Assembly: GCA_963803065.1 (NCBI GenBank)
Contig: CAWDKW010000002.1
Span: 124,001 to 188,000, forward strand
DNA length: 64,000 nt
Source: DASXMT01 sp963803065
GTDB lineage: Bacteria > Actinomycetota > Acidimicrobiia > Acidimicrobiales > RAAP-2
Reading direction: 5' to 3'
Below, piece after piece: positions 38,829-47,525 of this stretch. The notes under the pieces were generated by a model. The model was not told the origin of the DNA and ran no database searches. It worked only from the letters and a program-made list of their open reading frames with translations. Each line of letters starts with the position of its first letter. Position 1 is the stretch's first letter. The position numbers and the translations under genes are program-made.

Positions 38829-40903
38829 ACCCGCCGGTGGCCGCGGAGGGGACGGTGCTCTGGGAGCCCTCGGCCGAGAGGGTGGCCGCGGCCAAGGTCA
38901 CGGCGTTCATGGCGTGGCTGCGACATGAACAGGGCGTCGATGTCCGCGACTATGCCGACCTGTGGCGGTGGTCGGTCGACGACCTCGAGCAATTCTGGGG
39001 GGCCATCCGGCGCTACTTCGACGTCGGTACGGAGAAGGGAGCGGAGCCGATACTGGTTCGAGGCGACGGCGCCGAGCATGCCCGGTGGTTCCCCAACCTC
39101 GTCCTGAACTACGTCGACCGTCTGCTCGAGCACCCCGACGACGACATCGCCGTCATCGACTGGGGCGAGGACCGCCGCCCGTCGCCCGTCAGCTACGGCG
39201 AGCTTCGTGCCCAGGTGGGGGCGCTGTCCCAGGCCCTGGTCGGGCTGGGGGTCGGACCGGGGGACCGGGTGGCGGCGGTCATGACCAACGCCACACCGGC
39301 CATCGTCGCCTTCCTGGCCACGGCGTCGATCGGCGCAGTGTGGTCGAGCTGCGCGCCCGAGTTCGGGACCGAGGGCATGCTCGACCGGTTCACCCAGGTC
39401 GAGCCGACGGTGCTGGTGGCCGTGGACGGCTATCACTACGCCGGCCGCTACTACTCGTTGGGCGGAAAGATCCAGGCGCTGGAGGAAGGCCTCGACACGG
39501 TGATCGCCACCGTCATCGTGAGCTCGGAACCCGGTCCGAGCACCCGGTTGCCGCCCCCGCCCGCCCGGGTCGGGCGCCGTAGCTGGCAGTCGATGCTGGC
39601 CCATCCCGCACCCCTGACGCCCACACCGGTGGCCTTCGACCACCCGCTGTGGATCCTCTACTCATCGGGCACGACCGGGCTGCCCAAGCCGATCGTGCAC
39701 GGGCACGGGGGCATCGTGCTCGAGCACCTGAAGGCCCTCTCGTTCCACTGCGACGTGGGCCGGGGGGACCGCTTCTTCTGGTTCACCACCACCGGCTGGA
39801 TGATGTGGAACTTCCTGGTCGGCGGGCTCCTCACCGGCACCACCATTTGCTGCTACGACGGGAACCCGGCCTGGCCCGACCACGGCGTCCTGTGGCGCAT
39901 GGCTGCCGAGCTGTCGATCACCTACTTCGGCACCAGCGCCCCCTTCATCGAGAGCTGCAGGAAGGGCGGGGTCGTGCCCCGGCTTGACGCCGGCGCAAAC
40001 TCGATCCACACGATCGGGTCGACCGGGGCGCCGTTGTCCCCGGAGGGTTTCGTGTGGGCCGACGCCTCGGTCGGCGACGACGTGGCCGTGGCCTCGTTGT
40101 CGGGCGGCACCGACGTCTGCACCGGATTCCTCGGCGCCTGTCCCACCCTGCCCGTGCTCATCGGCGAGCTCCAGTGCGCCCAGCTCGGTGCGGCCGTCGA
40201 CGCCTACGACGCGGAGGGCAAACCGGTGGTGGGCGAGGTGGGCGAGCTGGTGATCACCCAACCCATGCCGTCGATGCCCATCGAGCTCTACGGCGACGAG
40301 GACGGCTCGAGACTCCACGACAGCTACTTCGCCACCTTTCCGAGCGTGTGGCGGCACGGGGACTGGGTCAAGCTCACCCCGGGTGGCGGCGCGGTCGTCT
40401 ACGGGCGCTCCGACGCCACCCTCAACCGGGGCGGCGTGCGGATGGGCACGGCCGATTTCTACCGGGTCGTCGAGGCACTGCCCGAGGTAGCCGACTCGTT
40501 GGTGGTCGACACCTCCGAGCTCGGCCGGGAAGGCGAGCTCGTCTTGTTGGTCGTGCCTGCGACCGACCGGTCCTCGGTGGCCTCGGCCGGGCTGAGCCAG
40601 GACACGGTGGGCCGGCTGCGCCGGGTGCTCCGCCAGCAGCTGTCTCCCCGGCACGTGCCCGACCGGATCATCGGTGTGCCCGAGCTTCCCCACACCATCA
40701 ACGGCAAGCGGATCGAGGTGCCGGTGCGCAGGATCCTGCTGGGCACACCCGTCGAGCAAGCCGTGGCCGCTTCAGCCCTCGACCGCCCCGACGGGCTGGC
40801 CGCTCTGCTCGGTGTGCTCGTCGACAACGGCCTGCTCGACCCCGTGGCGTACACAGCCTGGTCGACCCCTCTGCCCGATAGGGGTGTACGGCTCCCCAGG
40901 TGA
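38825..40903 (+). CDS. Acetoacetyl-CoA synthetase
   Basis: This 692-residue ANL ligase has full family length. It has an N-terminal ACAS-type cap (ANL family) with FWGAIRRYFDV, the nucleotide loop YSSGTTGLPKPIVHG at about 279-293, TGWMMWNFLVGGLL, ASLSGGTDVCTGFLG, WRHGDWVKL and the C-terminal catalytic Lys in HTINGKRIEVPV. These are signatures of acetoacetate-CoA ligase rather than acetyl-CoA synthetase. It activates acetoacetate or a similar 3-oxoacid. Start is GTG 38825, overlapping the ACAD remnant's stop; no separate ribosome site is obvious, so expression may depend on that leftover frame. Confidence 0.9.
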   Translation: MNPPVAAEGTVLWEPSAERVAAAKVTAFMAWLRHEQGVDVRDYADLWRWSVDDLEQFWGAIRRYFDVGTEKGAEPILVRGDGAEHARWFPNLVLNYVDRLLEHPDDDIAVIDWGEDRRPSPVSYGELRAQVGALSQALVGLGVGPGDRVAAVMTNATPAIVAFLATASIGAVWSSCAPEFGTEGMLDRFTQVEPTVLVAVDGYHYAGRYYSLGGKIQALEEGLDTVIATVIVSSEPGPSTRLPPPPARVGRRSWQSMLAHPAPLTPTPVAFDHPLWILYSSGTTGLPKPIVHGHGGIVLEHLKALSFHCDVGRGDRFFWFTTTGWMMWNFLVGGLLTGTTICCYDGNPAWPDHGVLWRMAAELSITYFGTSAPFIESCRKGGVVPRLDAGANSIHTIGSTGAPLSPEGFVWADASVGDDVAVASLSGGTDVCTGFLGACPTLPVLIGELQCAQLGAAVDAYDAEGKPVVGEVGELVITQPMPSMPIELYGDEDGSRLHDSYFATFPSVWRHGDWVKLTPGGGAVVYGRSDATLNRGGVRMGTADFYRVVEALPEVADSLVVDTSELGREGELVLLVVPATDRSSVASAGLSQDTVGRLRRVLRQQLSPRHVPDRIIGVPELPHTINGKRIEVPVRRILLGTPVEQAVAASALDRPDGLAALLGVLVDNGLLDPVAYTAWSTPLPDRGVRLPR

Positions 40904-40922
40904 TTGGGCCTGCCCGGCTGGG

Positions 40923-41903
40923 TCAGGTGATGGCCAGCGCGTTGGGCGGAGAGGCCACGCCGGCGTGCACGTTGAGGGGGGCCGACGTGAAGAGACAGTC
41001 GTAGCGCCCCTCCCGCTCGCAGTCCGCAGCCAGGGCGTCGAGATCGAAGAGCTCGCCGATTGGCATTCCGAGCAGGGGGAGCAGGCCGAAATGGAGGAAC
41101 CCCTCGATCATGTCCGCGGGCTGGACCGACGCCGGGTCGGTGGGCCTCGGCGCTGTGAACAGGGACGGGGGCCACGCCTCAAGGGCGGGGTTGTCGGCGG
41201 CCACGGCGGCGATGTGGAGGTCCCAGAGGCAACCGGCCATGGCCGTCCCGGCCCGGAGCCCGCAGGCCTGCAGCGAGGCGCCGGCCTGACCCCGGCGTCC
41301 GTCCTCGTCGAGTCCCCGGTACCAGGCCAGCCACCCGGTGCGGATGAGGAGGATGTCCCCCGTTTCGACCTGCGCTCCTTGGGCAGCCAGCGTGGCCAGC
41401 AGGTCCTCGGCCTCGATGGTGTCGGTCGTGTCGGGGCGGAGGGGTCGCCCGACCGAGCTGCGCCACCGGCCCACGTCGGCGAGGACGGCCCGCCCGACGA
41501 TTCCCCGCTGGGCCCACAGGTGGGTGCCGTGCTCCTCGTCGGCGCGCCCGTTGTAGAAGCCGTACCGCGGATGGCCGACGTGCCGGAACCCGTCCCACTG
41601 GCTCGAGCTCTGCGTGTTCCAGTGATGGAGCTCGTCGTCATGCCCGAGGCCCGAGCCGAGGTCGTTGACCACGTGCTCGAAGGCGGCCCGGCCGAACAGC
41701 GGCGGTGAGGGCAGCTCGAGCTCGAGGTTCACGTTGAACACCCGTCCTGACCGCGGGATCGACAGCGCCCGCTGGACCCGCTCGGGGGTCAGGAGGTTCA
41801 GACAGCCCAGCGCCCCATCGTCGTCCCAGACACCCCACGACGACCCGGGTGGGTCGGAAGGATTGACGGGCAACTGGTCGTATGTCGGCATCGGATCGAT
41901 CAC
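40923..41903 (-). CDS. Cyclase family protein (kynurenine-formamidase-like)
   Basis: This is a 326-residue metal-dependent hydrolase of the Cyclase (PF04199) family. The usual HxGTHxDxPxH ligand block is represented by QWDGFRHVGHPRYGFYNG at about 102-119, a variant seen in longer members, and GDILLIRTGWLAWY follows. Characterised relatives are formamidases and isatin- or polyketide-type hydrolases. It ends a three-gene operon (DUF35, thiolase-like, cyclase) and starts 15 bp after the thiolase stop, at GTG 41903 with an AGGAGCGAGG ribosome site. ATG 41891 is an alternative start. Probably opens a ring or cleaves an amide. Confidence 0.83.
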   Translation of the reverse strand: MIDPMPTYDQLPVNPSDPPGSSWGVWDDDGALGCLNLLTPERVQRALSIPRSGRVFNVNLELELPSPPLFGRAAFEHVVNDLGSGLGHDDELHHWNTQSSSQWDGFRHVGHPRYGFYNGRADEEHGTHLWAQRGIVGRAVLADVGRWRSSVGRPLRPDTTDTIEAEDLLATLAAQGAQVETGDILLIRTGWLAWYRGLDEDGRRGQAGASLQACGLRAGTAMAGCLWDLHIAAVAADNPALEAWPPSLFTAPRPTDPASVQPADMIEGFLHFGLLPLLGMPIGELFDLDALAADCEREGRYDCLFTSAPLNVHAGVASPPNALAIT

Positions 41904-41918
41904 GCGGGACCTCGCTCC

Positions 41919-43118
41919 TCAGGGCTGGTGCGAACTGTAGAGCACGGCACCGCCGAAGTTGGGGGTGGCCTGGCAGGCCAGGGCCACATCGGCCTTGGCC
42001 AATTGTCGGTCACCCGCTCGCCGGGACAGCTGGAGGTAGCACTCCAGCATCTGGGGGACGCCGTGCATCCGCCCGTTGCCCAGCGCGCCGCCTCCCGAGA
42101 GGAACGGGTGGCCACTGCCCGGATGCAACCCGCCGTCTTGGACGAAGCGATGCGCCTCGCCCTGCGGGCAGTAGCCGAGAGCCTCGAGCCAGAAGTAGAC
42201 GAAGGGCGAGAAGCCGTCGTAGAGCTGCGGGACGTCGACATCGTCACGCGTGATCCCCGCGCTCTCCCAGAGATGGCCGGCCAGCTCTGTCCCCGCGTCC
42301 TGGATCTCGTCGAGGGACCAGTGTCCGATGCCAGTTGCCGGCCGGGAGCGGCCCTGGGCGAAACCGGCCACGTAGACGGGCCGGTTGGGCAGGTCCTTGG
42401 CCCGCTCGGCGCTGGTGAGCACGAAGGCGCCGACGCCGCTGACCGGCATGTCGCAGTCGAGCAGGGAGATGGGATCGGCGATCATCCGTGCACCCATGTA
42501 GTCGTCCACGGTGATCGGGCGGTCGTGCCAGTAGGACCAGGGAATCGAGGCTCCGTTGCGCCGAGCCTCCACCACCACGGTGGCCATGTCCTCGCGCGTC
42601 GCCCCGTAGCGCTGCATGTACTCCATGTAGGGCAGAGCGGCCTGTGCGATCGGGCTCCAGTATCCCTGGGGCGCGTTCCATTGGGCGTCCCCGCCGGCCT
42701 CGGTCATCGGGTTCTCGTGGTAGCGCCCGGGCGGGTTGAACATGGCCCGATGGACCAGCACGGTGTCGGCCGCTCCGGTGGCGATGGCCGTGGCCGCCAG
42801 GATGACCGAGCCTGGGATCTGTCCCACGCCCTGGAACCCGCACAACCAGCGGGGCCGGATGCCGAGGTGTTCGACCAACCAGTCCGAGGTGACGATGTGG
42901 ACCCCGTCGATGACGGTTCGCCCCCCGCTCGAGGGAAAGATGGCCCCGGTGGTGAAGCCGTCGACCTGCTCAGTGGTCAACCCGGCATCGGCGATGGCCT
43001 CGAGCGCCGTCTTGACCGTGAGGGTGCCCAGGGGTTCGTCGATGTGGCGCGTGATCGGGCTGTGGGCGTAGCCGGCGATGGCCACCTGGCCACTGGCTCG
43101 GAACCGGGGGGTGGTCAT
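41919..43118 (-). CDS. Thiolase-like (SCP-x/lipid-transfer type) protein
   Basis: This 399-residue thiolase-fold protein has ATAIATGAADTVLVHR, GATREDMATVVVEARRNG, LLDCDMPVSGVGAFVLTS and LYDGFSPFVYFWLEALGYCPQGE, and near its end LSGGGALGNGRMHG, the SCP-x-type C-terminal catalytic region. The position of the nucleophilic Cys in degradative thiolases reads CGFQGVGQIPGS, so the canonical CxSG is missing, as in many actinobacterial thiolase-like aldolases that work with DUF35 partners. ATG 43118 overlaps the DUF35 stop by 4 bp (ATGA). Likely retro-aldol or thiolytic side-chain cleavage. Confidence 0.85.
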   Translation of the reverse strand: MTTPRFRASGQVAIAGYAHSPITRHIDEPLGTLTVKTALEAIADAGLTTEQVDGFTTGAIFPSSGGRTVIDGVHIVTSDWLVEHLGIRPRWLCGFQGVGQIPGSVILAATAIATGAADTVLVHRAMFNPPGRYHENPMTEAGGDAQWNAPQGYWSPIAQAALPYMEYMQRYGATREDMATVVVEARRNGASIPWSYWHDRPITVDDYMGARMIADPISLLDCDMPVSGVGAFVLTSAERAKDLPNRPVYVAGFAQGRSRPATGIGHWSLDEIQDAGTELAGHLWESAGITRDDVDVPQLYDGFSPFVYFWLEALGYCPQGEAHRFVQDGGLHPGSGHPFLSGGGALGNGRMHGVPQMLECYLQLSRRAGDRQLAKADVALACQATPNFGGAVLYSSHQP

Positions 43119-43549
43119 TGCCGCACCGCTGTCCGGAAATGCGGCACCGATACGCCGGTGGCCACGTCGTCGAAGACGACCTCGACGGGAAGACCGATGC
43201 GCATCTCGGACTCCTTTCCATCGACCAGCAACAGCACCACTCGGAGCCCCTCCTGCTCGTCCAGCTCGGCTTCGGCCAGCACGTAGGGGACGTCCCCGGC
43301 GAACCCGGCCAGGAACGCATCCCGCACGATGGTCCACGTTCGCACGCTGGCGCGTCCGCTCACCGGTTCGAAGTGGAAGGACCGATCAGGCGAGAGGCAG
43401 TTGCGACAGATGTCCGCAGGTGGATGGCTGAAGAAGCCGCACTGGGTACAGCGCTGGATGGCGAGGACGTGATCGGCGGCGGCCTCCCAGAATCCCGCCG
43501 AGTGTTCGTCCGGCACCGGAACCGGCTTCGGGACGCTGGTGGTCTCCAA
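43115..43549 (-). CDS. Zn-ribbon OB-fold (DUF35) partner of thiolase
   Basis: This 144-residue protein has a rubredoxin-like zinc ribbon (Cys34, Cys37, Cys48, Cys51; QRCTQCG and DICRNC) followed by an OB-fold (VRTWTIVRD, YVLAEAELDEQEGLRVVLLLV). DUF35 proteins form complexes with SCP-x-type thiolases/aldolases and sometimes with MaoC proteins, and are needed for substrate binding. It is first in its operon and overlaps the thiolase start. ATG 43549; the first 11 residues are a proline/valine-rich tail. Confidence 0.9.
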   Translation of the reverse strand: METTSVPKPVPVPDEHSAGFWEAAADHVLAIQRCTQCGFFSHPPADICRNCLSPDRSFHFEPVSGRASVRTWTIVRDAFLAGFAGDVPYVLAEAELDEQEGLRVVLLLVDGKESEMRIGLPVEVVFDDVATGVSVPHFRTAVRQ

Positions 43550-43762
43550 TGGCTCATCTCCTCGAGGGCATAGAGGGCGGCGGGCGAGGCGCTGTGGGCA
43601 ACACGGCTGTAGGGGCGCAGGGCGAACGGCAGCTTGCCAGAGCCACCGGCGGTCCGCACGGTGACATGCCTCACGGTGTAGATCCGCCGCGCCCTCCCGG
43701 CCCTCCTCCCGGCCCCCTCCTGACCCGGGCCCGAGCGCCGATCCGTGGCAGACTCACCGCTC

Positions 43763-44065
43763 ATGATCATCGTTGCCGGGTTCATTGATGTCGATGCGGG
43801 CGTTCGGGGCGAGTTCCTGGAAGCCATGGGCGAGACCATCGTCGCCACCCGCTCCGAGCCGGGCTGCATCGACTACACGTTCGCCGCCGACGCGGTCGAC
43901 CCGGGTCGGGTGCGCCTGTTCGAGCGGTGGGAGACGAAGGACGACCTCCTGGCCCACCTGTCGGCCAGCGCCGAGCAGCCCTCACCGGTGTCGGCAACCT
44001 TCGAGCGGGCCGCAGTCGAGCTGGCGCAGTACGAGATCAGCGCCCACGGACCCCTCGGGAGCTGA
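43763..44065 (+). CDS. Antibiotic biosynthesis monooxygenase (ABM) family protein
   Basis: This 100-residue ferredoxin-like alpha/beta protein starts MIIVAGFIDVDAGVRGEFLEAM and has ATRSEPGCIDYTFAADAVDPGRVRLFERWETKDDLLAHLSA, the standard ABM pattern (YgiN-like). Members are quinol or anthrone monooxygenases or heme-degrading enzymes; many have no known function. A GTG six codons upstream is possible but has no better ribosome site. It is divergent from the DUF35 operon and 71 bp before the aldo-keto reductase. Confidence 0.82.
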   Translation: MIIVAGFIDVDAGVRGEFLEAMGETIVATRSEPGCIDYTFAADAVDPGRVRLFERWETKDDLLAHLSASAEQPSPVSATFERAAVELAQYEISAHGPLGS

Positions 44066-44136
44066 ACGACTGAGCGGACCGACGGCCGAGAACCGGCCCG
44101 GCTCGAGGCCGGCCGCGGGGCGCGTAGGGTGCACCA

Positions 44137-45150
44137 ATGGCCGATCCTTCCTATCCCACCCGTCTCCTCGGAACCGCCGGACTGGAGGTCTCGGCCCAGG
44201 GCCTCGGCTGTATGGGCATGTCCGAGACCTACGGGCCGGCCGACGAGGGTGAGTCCGTCGCCACCATCCACCGGGCCCTCGAGCTCGGCATCAACTTCTT
44301 GGACACGGCCAACGTCTACGGGCGTGGCCACAACGAGGAGCTGGTCGGCCGGGCCATTGCCGGGCGCCGGGACGAGGTGGTGTTGGCCACCAAGTTCGCC
44401 ATCGAGTTCGGCGACGACGGTCACCGCTCGATCAATGGCCGGCCCGACTACGTGAAGTCCTGCTGCGACGCGTCGCTGCAACGCCTGGGCACCGACCGCA
44501 TCGACTTGTACTACCAGCACCGCGTGGATCCCACCGTGCCCATCGAGGAAACAGTGGGGGCCATGGCCGAGCTGGTCGGCGAGGGAAAGGTCCGGTACCT
44601 CGGCATGTCCGAGGCCAGTGCGGCCAGCCTGGAGCGGGCATCGGCAGTCCATCCCATCACCGCCCTGCAGAGCGAGTGGTCGCTGTGGACTAGGGATCTC
44701 GAGGCCGACGTCCTGCCCGCCGCCCGTCGGCTTGGCATCGGAATCGTGCCGTTCAGCCCGCTCGGCCGTGGGTTCCTCTCCGGGCAGATCACCAGCCCCG
44801 ACGACTTCGACAAGCACGACTTCAGAGCGAACAGCCCGCGCTTTCAGGGGGAGAACTTCACCCGAAACCTCGACCTGGTCCGCCGGGTCGAGGCGCTGGC
44901 CGCGGCCAAAGGCTGTACCCCGAGCCAACTGGCTCTGGCCTGGGTACTGGCCGCAGGCGACGACGTGGTGCCCATCCCCGGTACCAAGCGCCGCTCCTAC
45001 CTGGAGGACAATGCGGGGGCGATCGGCGTGCAGCTCTCCAACGACGACCTGGCCCGGCTCGAGGCCCTCTCCCCTCCCGGGGCGTGGGCCGGCGGCCGCT
45101 ACCCGTCGGAGAACATGGCCAGCTACGGCGACAGTCCGGCGGTGTCCTAG
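44137..45150 (+). CDS. Aldo/keto reductase
   Basis: This 337-residue (beta/alpha)8 NADPH-dependent oxidoreductase has the full tetrad: Asp56, Tyr61 (FLDTANVYGRG), Lys86 (LATKF) and His128 (YYQHRVDP). The cofactor end is represented by VPIPGTKRRSYLEDNAGA. It resembles the YghZ/AKR13-like bacterial group acting on small aldehydes or ketones. ATG 44137 follows a TAGGGT -10-like hexamer by six bases with no ribosome site, so a leaderless transcript is plausible. Its stop codon is in the first unit of a 27-bp tandem repeat. Confidence 0.88.
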   Translation: MADPSYPTRLLGTAGLEVSAQGLGCMGMSETYGPADEGESVATIHRALELGINFLDTANVYGRGHNEELVGRAIAGRRDEVVLATKFAIEFGDDGHRSINGRPDYVKSCCDASLQRLGTDRIDLYYQHRVDPTVPIEETVGAMAELVGEGKVRYLGMSEASAASLERASAVHPITALQSEWSLWTRDLEADVLPAARRLGIGIVPFSPLGRGFLSGQITSPDDFDKHDFRANSPRFQGENFTRNLDLVRRVEALAAAKGCTPSQLALAWVLAAGDDVVPIPGTKRRSYLEDNAGAIGVQLSNDDLARLEALSPPGAWAGGRYPSENMASYGDSPAVS

Positions 45151-45234
45151 CCGCGGCGAAAGCCCAGCCGTGTCCTAGCCGGGCGAAAGCCCGGCGGTGT
45201 CCTAGCCGGGCGAAAGCCCGGCGGTGGCCTAGCC
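45138..45234. repeat. Stop-codon-containing 27-bp tandem repeat with hairpins
   Basis: Units start at 45138, 45166 and 45193, with a truncated fourth at 45220. Each has GTGTCCTAGCC (last copy GTGGCCTAGCC); the first contains the TAG of the aldo-keto reductase and all keep TAG. The unit junctions create GCCGGGC-GAAA-GCCCGGC hairpins. Confidence 0.93.
45178..45222 (+). terminator. Two identical GAAA-loop hairpins, probable terminators
   Basis: GCCGGGC-GAAA-GCCCGGC occurs at 45178-45195 and at 45205-45222, each a perfect 7-bp stem with a GAAA tetraloop, 28 bp after the aldo-keto reductase stop. A weaker version precedes them. They were generated by the tandem repeat. No T tract follows. Confidence 0.6.
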
Positions 45235-45269
45235 TCGCCTCCGGGCTCCCCTCAGCGCGGCGTTCGGGC

Positions 45270-45950
45270 TCAGCCCAGCCCGAAGAACTTCATCGTGGCG
45301 TCGATGGCACCGAAGTCCGACGGGGTGGAGAAATGGTCCACGCCGGGCAGGATTACCAGCGACGCCGAGGGCAGGGCGGCAACGAGCCGGTCTGCCGGCC
45401 CCACCATGTCGCGATCGCCGAGCACCACCAGGACGGGGCATGACAGCATGGCCAGGTCCTCTTCGCGGAGTGCGGCGCGGGGACGACGGATGAAGGCCGA
45501 GAGCGCTTTCGGGTCGTTCCCGGTCGAAAGGGCCAGGCGCCGGAACAGGCGAGCTTGCACGTCCTCAGGCTCGTCTTCGCCCTCGAGTGCGCCAACGATG
45601 ACGCTGGGGTCGGCATCCTCGAACACGTTGTTGCCCACCCCGAGCAGGGCGATCCGCTCGAAGCGCCCCGGGTTGGCGATGGCCATGCGCAACAACAGGT
45701 CGCCCCCGGCCGAGAAGCCGACCGCGCCGGGGACGGTCGACGGGAGCAGGGCCAGCACCTCACTCTCCACATCGGCATAGTCCTGCGGATCGGTCGGGCG
45801 ATCGGAGGACCCGTGACCCGGCAGATCGATCTCGGGCACGTCGCAGTCGAAGTCGGACAGGATGTCCACCCATCCGCTCTCACGCCAGCCATGCTCGAAG
45901 GAGGAGGCGAAACCGTGGAGGAGGACCAGCGAGGTGGGTGGGTCGGCCAT
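45270..45950 (-). CDS. Alpha/beta hydrolase
   Basis: This 226-residue alpha/beta-hydrolase-fold protein has oxyanion motif LLHGFASSFEHGW near 10-22, EIDLPGHGSSDRP near 41-53, the nucleophile elbow G-F-S-A-G (GAVGFSAGGDLLL) near 75-87, acid VVLGDRDMVGPAD and His in GVDHFSTPSD. It is a probable esterase or thioesterase; the substrate is not predictable. ATG 45950 was preferred over a TTG four codons upstream. Convergent with the aldo-keto reductase and divergent from the CoA-transferase. Confidence 0.85.
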   Translation of the reverse strand: MADPPTSLVLLHGFASSFEHGWRESGWVDILSDFDCDVPEIDLPGHGSSDRPTDPQDYADVESEVLALLPSTVPGAVGFSAGGDLLLRMAIANPGRFERIALLGVGNNVFEDADPSVIVGALEGEDEPEDVQARLFRRLALSTGNDPKALSAFIRRPRAALREEDLAMLSCPVLVVLGDRDMVGPADRLVAALPSASLVILPGVDHFSTPSDFGAIDATMKFFGLG

Positions 45951-45996
45951 CGCGGAGATCAAACTACCGGCCGCGGATCACCGCTGGCGAGCGGCG

Positions 45997-46042
45997 GTAG
46001 AAGAGGTCTCGTCCCGAGGGTAGAAGAGGTCTTGTCCCGAGG
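45997..46042. repeat. 23-bp tandem duplication upstream of the CoA-transferase
   Basis: GTAGAAGAGGTCTCGTCCCG plus AGG at 45997-46019 is followed directly by the same unit with one change (CTTGTC) at 46020-46042. It lies in the 173-bp divergent promoter region of the hydrolase and CoA-transferase genes. Confidence 0.9.
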
Positions 46043-46123
46043 GGCGAGACGATCCGCCGGCTGGGAGGCATGACCGGGCCCCATATACAGTGCAGCCGGG
46101 CCAATCCAGGGGAGAGAGCTGCT

Positions 46124-47326
46124 GTGACCGACATGTTCGCCGGAGTCCGCGTCGTCGAGGCCGGGACGTGGATGTTCGTACCGTCAGCGGCCGCCGTGCT
46201 GGCCGACTTCGGGGCCGAGGTGATCAAAGTCGAACACCCGAGGCGGGGTGACCCCCAGCGGGGCCTGCAGACCGGTGGGAAGGGCTTGGTGCCCAGCCAT
46301 CTGGCCATGGAGCAGGCCAACCGGGGCAAGCGCAGCATCGGTATCGACACCTCGATCCCCGAGGGTCGCGAGCTGCTGTACAAGCTGGTGGCGTCGGCCG
46401 ACGTGTTCATGACCAACCTCCTTCCCGGCGCCCGCCAGAAGAACGGCGTCGACATCGAGCAGATCCAGGCGGTGAAGCCCGACATTGTCTACGTGCGGGC
46501 CACCTCGGCCGGGCCAAAGGGCCCCGATGCCGGCAAGCCCGGCTATGACGCAGCCACCCACTGGCTCCGGGGCGGCATCGCCTACACGGTGACCGAGCCC
46601 GACGCGCCTCGCCCGGCCAAGTCGCGGCCTGGGTTCGGCGACAAGACCGGGTCGATGAACATCGCCTTCGGTGTGGCCGCCGCCCTCTTCCGCCGGGAAC
46701 GGACCGGCCAGGGCGCGGTGGTGGACACCTCGCTGCTGAGCACGGCCATGTGGTCACTGTCGAGCGACATCACCTACTCGGCCTATACCGACCAGGAGTT
46801 CAGCCGCATCGAGCAGCCCATCTCCAATCCAATTACCTACTCGTACAAGACGGCGGACAACCGATGGATCGGCCTGTTGATGATCGAGTCCGACCGTTGG
46901 TGGGCCCCTCTGTGCCAGCACCTGGGGCGCGAGGACCTGATCACCGACGTTCGGTTCAGCGATGCCGCCTCCCGCTACGAGAACCGTGATGCGTGCGTGG
47001 AGGTCCTGACCGGCATCTTCGCCTCGGCCACACTGGGCGAATGGCGCTCCCGCTTCGCCACGCTCACCGCGCCGTGGGAGCCGCTCCAGAGCCCGCTCGA
47101 AGTGATCGAGGACCCACAGGTCAAGGCGAACGGGTACATCCGGGACCACGTCGTGGTGACGGGTGAGACGGCAAAGATCGTGGCCGCCCCGGTCCAGTTC
47201 GACGAGGGGGTGGTCACCGCCATGCGGGCCCCCGAGCTGGGCGAGAACACCGAGGAGATCCTGCTCGAGCTCGGCTCGGACTGGGAAGAGATCGCCCGTC
47301 TGAAGGACCTCGGGGCCATCAACTGA
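46124..47326 (+). CDS. CoA-transferase family III (CaiB/BaiF)
   Basis: This 400-residue single-lobe family III CoA-transferase reads MFAGVRVVEAGTWMFVPSAAAVLADFGAEVIKVEHP at the start, NRGKRSIGID near 66, and DVFMTNLLPGARQKNGVDIEQIQAVKPDIVYV. The catalytic Asp is likely the one in GYDAATHW, where the family has the YD nucleophile. It transfers CoA between acids. GTG 46124 has GGGGAGAGA upstream; ATG nine bases later is an alternative. A long hairpin follows the stop. Confidence 0.88.
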   Translation: MTDMFAGVRVVEAGTWMFVPSAAAVLADFGAEVIKVEHPRRGDPQRGLQTGGKGLVPSHLAMEQANRGKRSIGIDTSIPEGRELLYKLVASADVFMTNLLPGARQKNGVDIEQIQAVKPDIVYVRATSAGPKGPDAGKPGYDAATHWLRGGIAYTVTEPDAPRPAKSRPGFGDKTGSMNIAFGVAAALFRRERTGQGAVVDTSLLSTAMWSLSSDITYSAYTDQEFSRIEQPISNPITYSYKTADNRWIGLLMIESDRWWAPLCQHLGREDLITDVRFSDAASRYENRDACVEVLTGIFASATLGEWRSRFATLTAPWEPLQSPLEVIEDPQVKANGYIRDHVVVTGETAKIVAAPVQFDEGVVTAMRAPELGENTEEILLELGSDWEEIARLKDLGAIN

Positions 47327-47337
47327 CAACAGCGTCG

Positions 47338-47371
47338 AGTTCCACATGGCCGCGTTGGCCGTGTGGAAACT
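47338..47371 (+). terminator. Long hairpin after the CoA-transferase gene
   Basis: AGTTCCACATGGCC and GGCCGTGTGGAAACT pair with a GCGTT loop, one bulge and one G-T pair, starting 12 bp after the stop. It lies between convergent genes, as a terminator would. No T tract follows; the remaining ~150 bp to 47525 show nothing else. Confidence 0.6.
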
Positions 47372-47525
47372 GGGTGCGGGTCCCGATGCCCGTCTCCCAC
47401 CGTCTACCCCGATGCTGAGCTGGAACCCATCGTGGATCTGGCCCAGCCGACGAGCCACGCCACCCGGTGGGTGTGCTCACCACAAGGTTGGCCCGGCCGC
47501 GGGACGGTGGCGGCCATCCCGGCCG

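Noticed and set aside
43550..43762. Gene fragment in the gap before the ABM gene
   Set aside because: Both strands translate to low-complexity sequence without homology that I can recognise.
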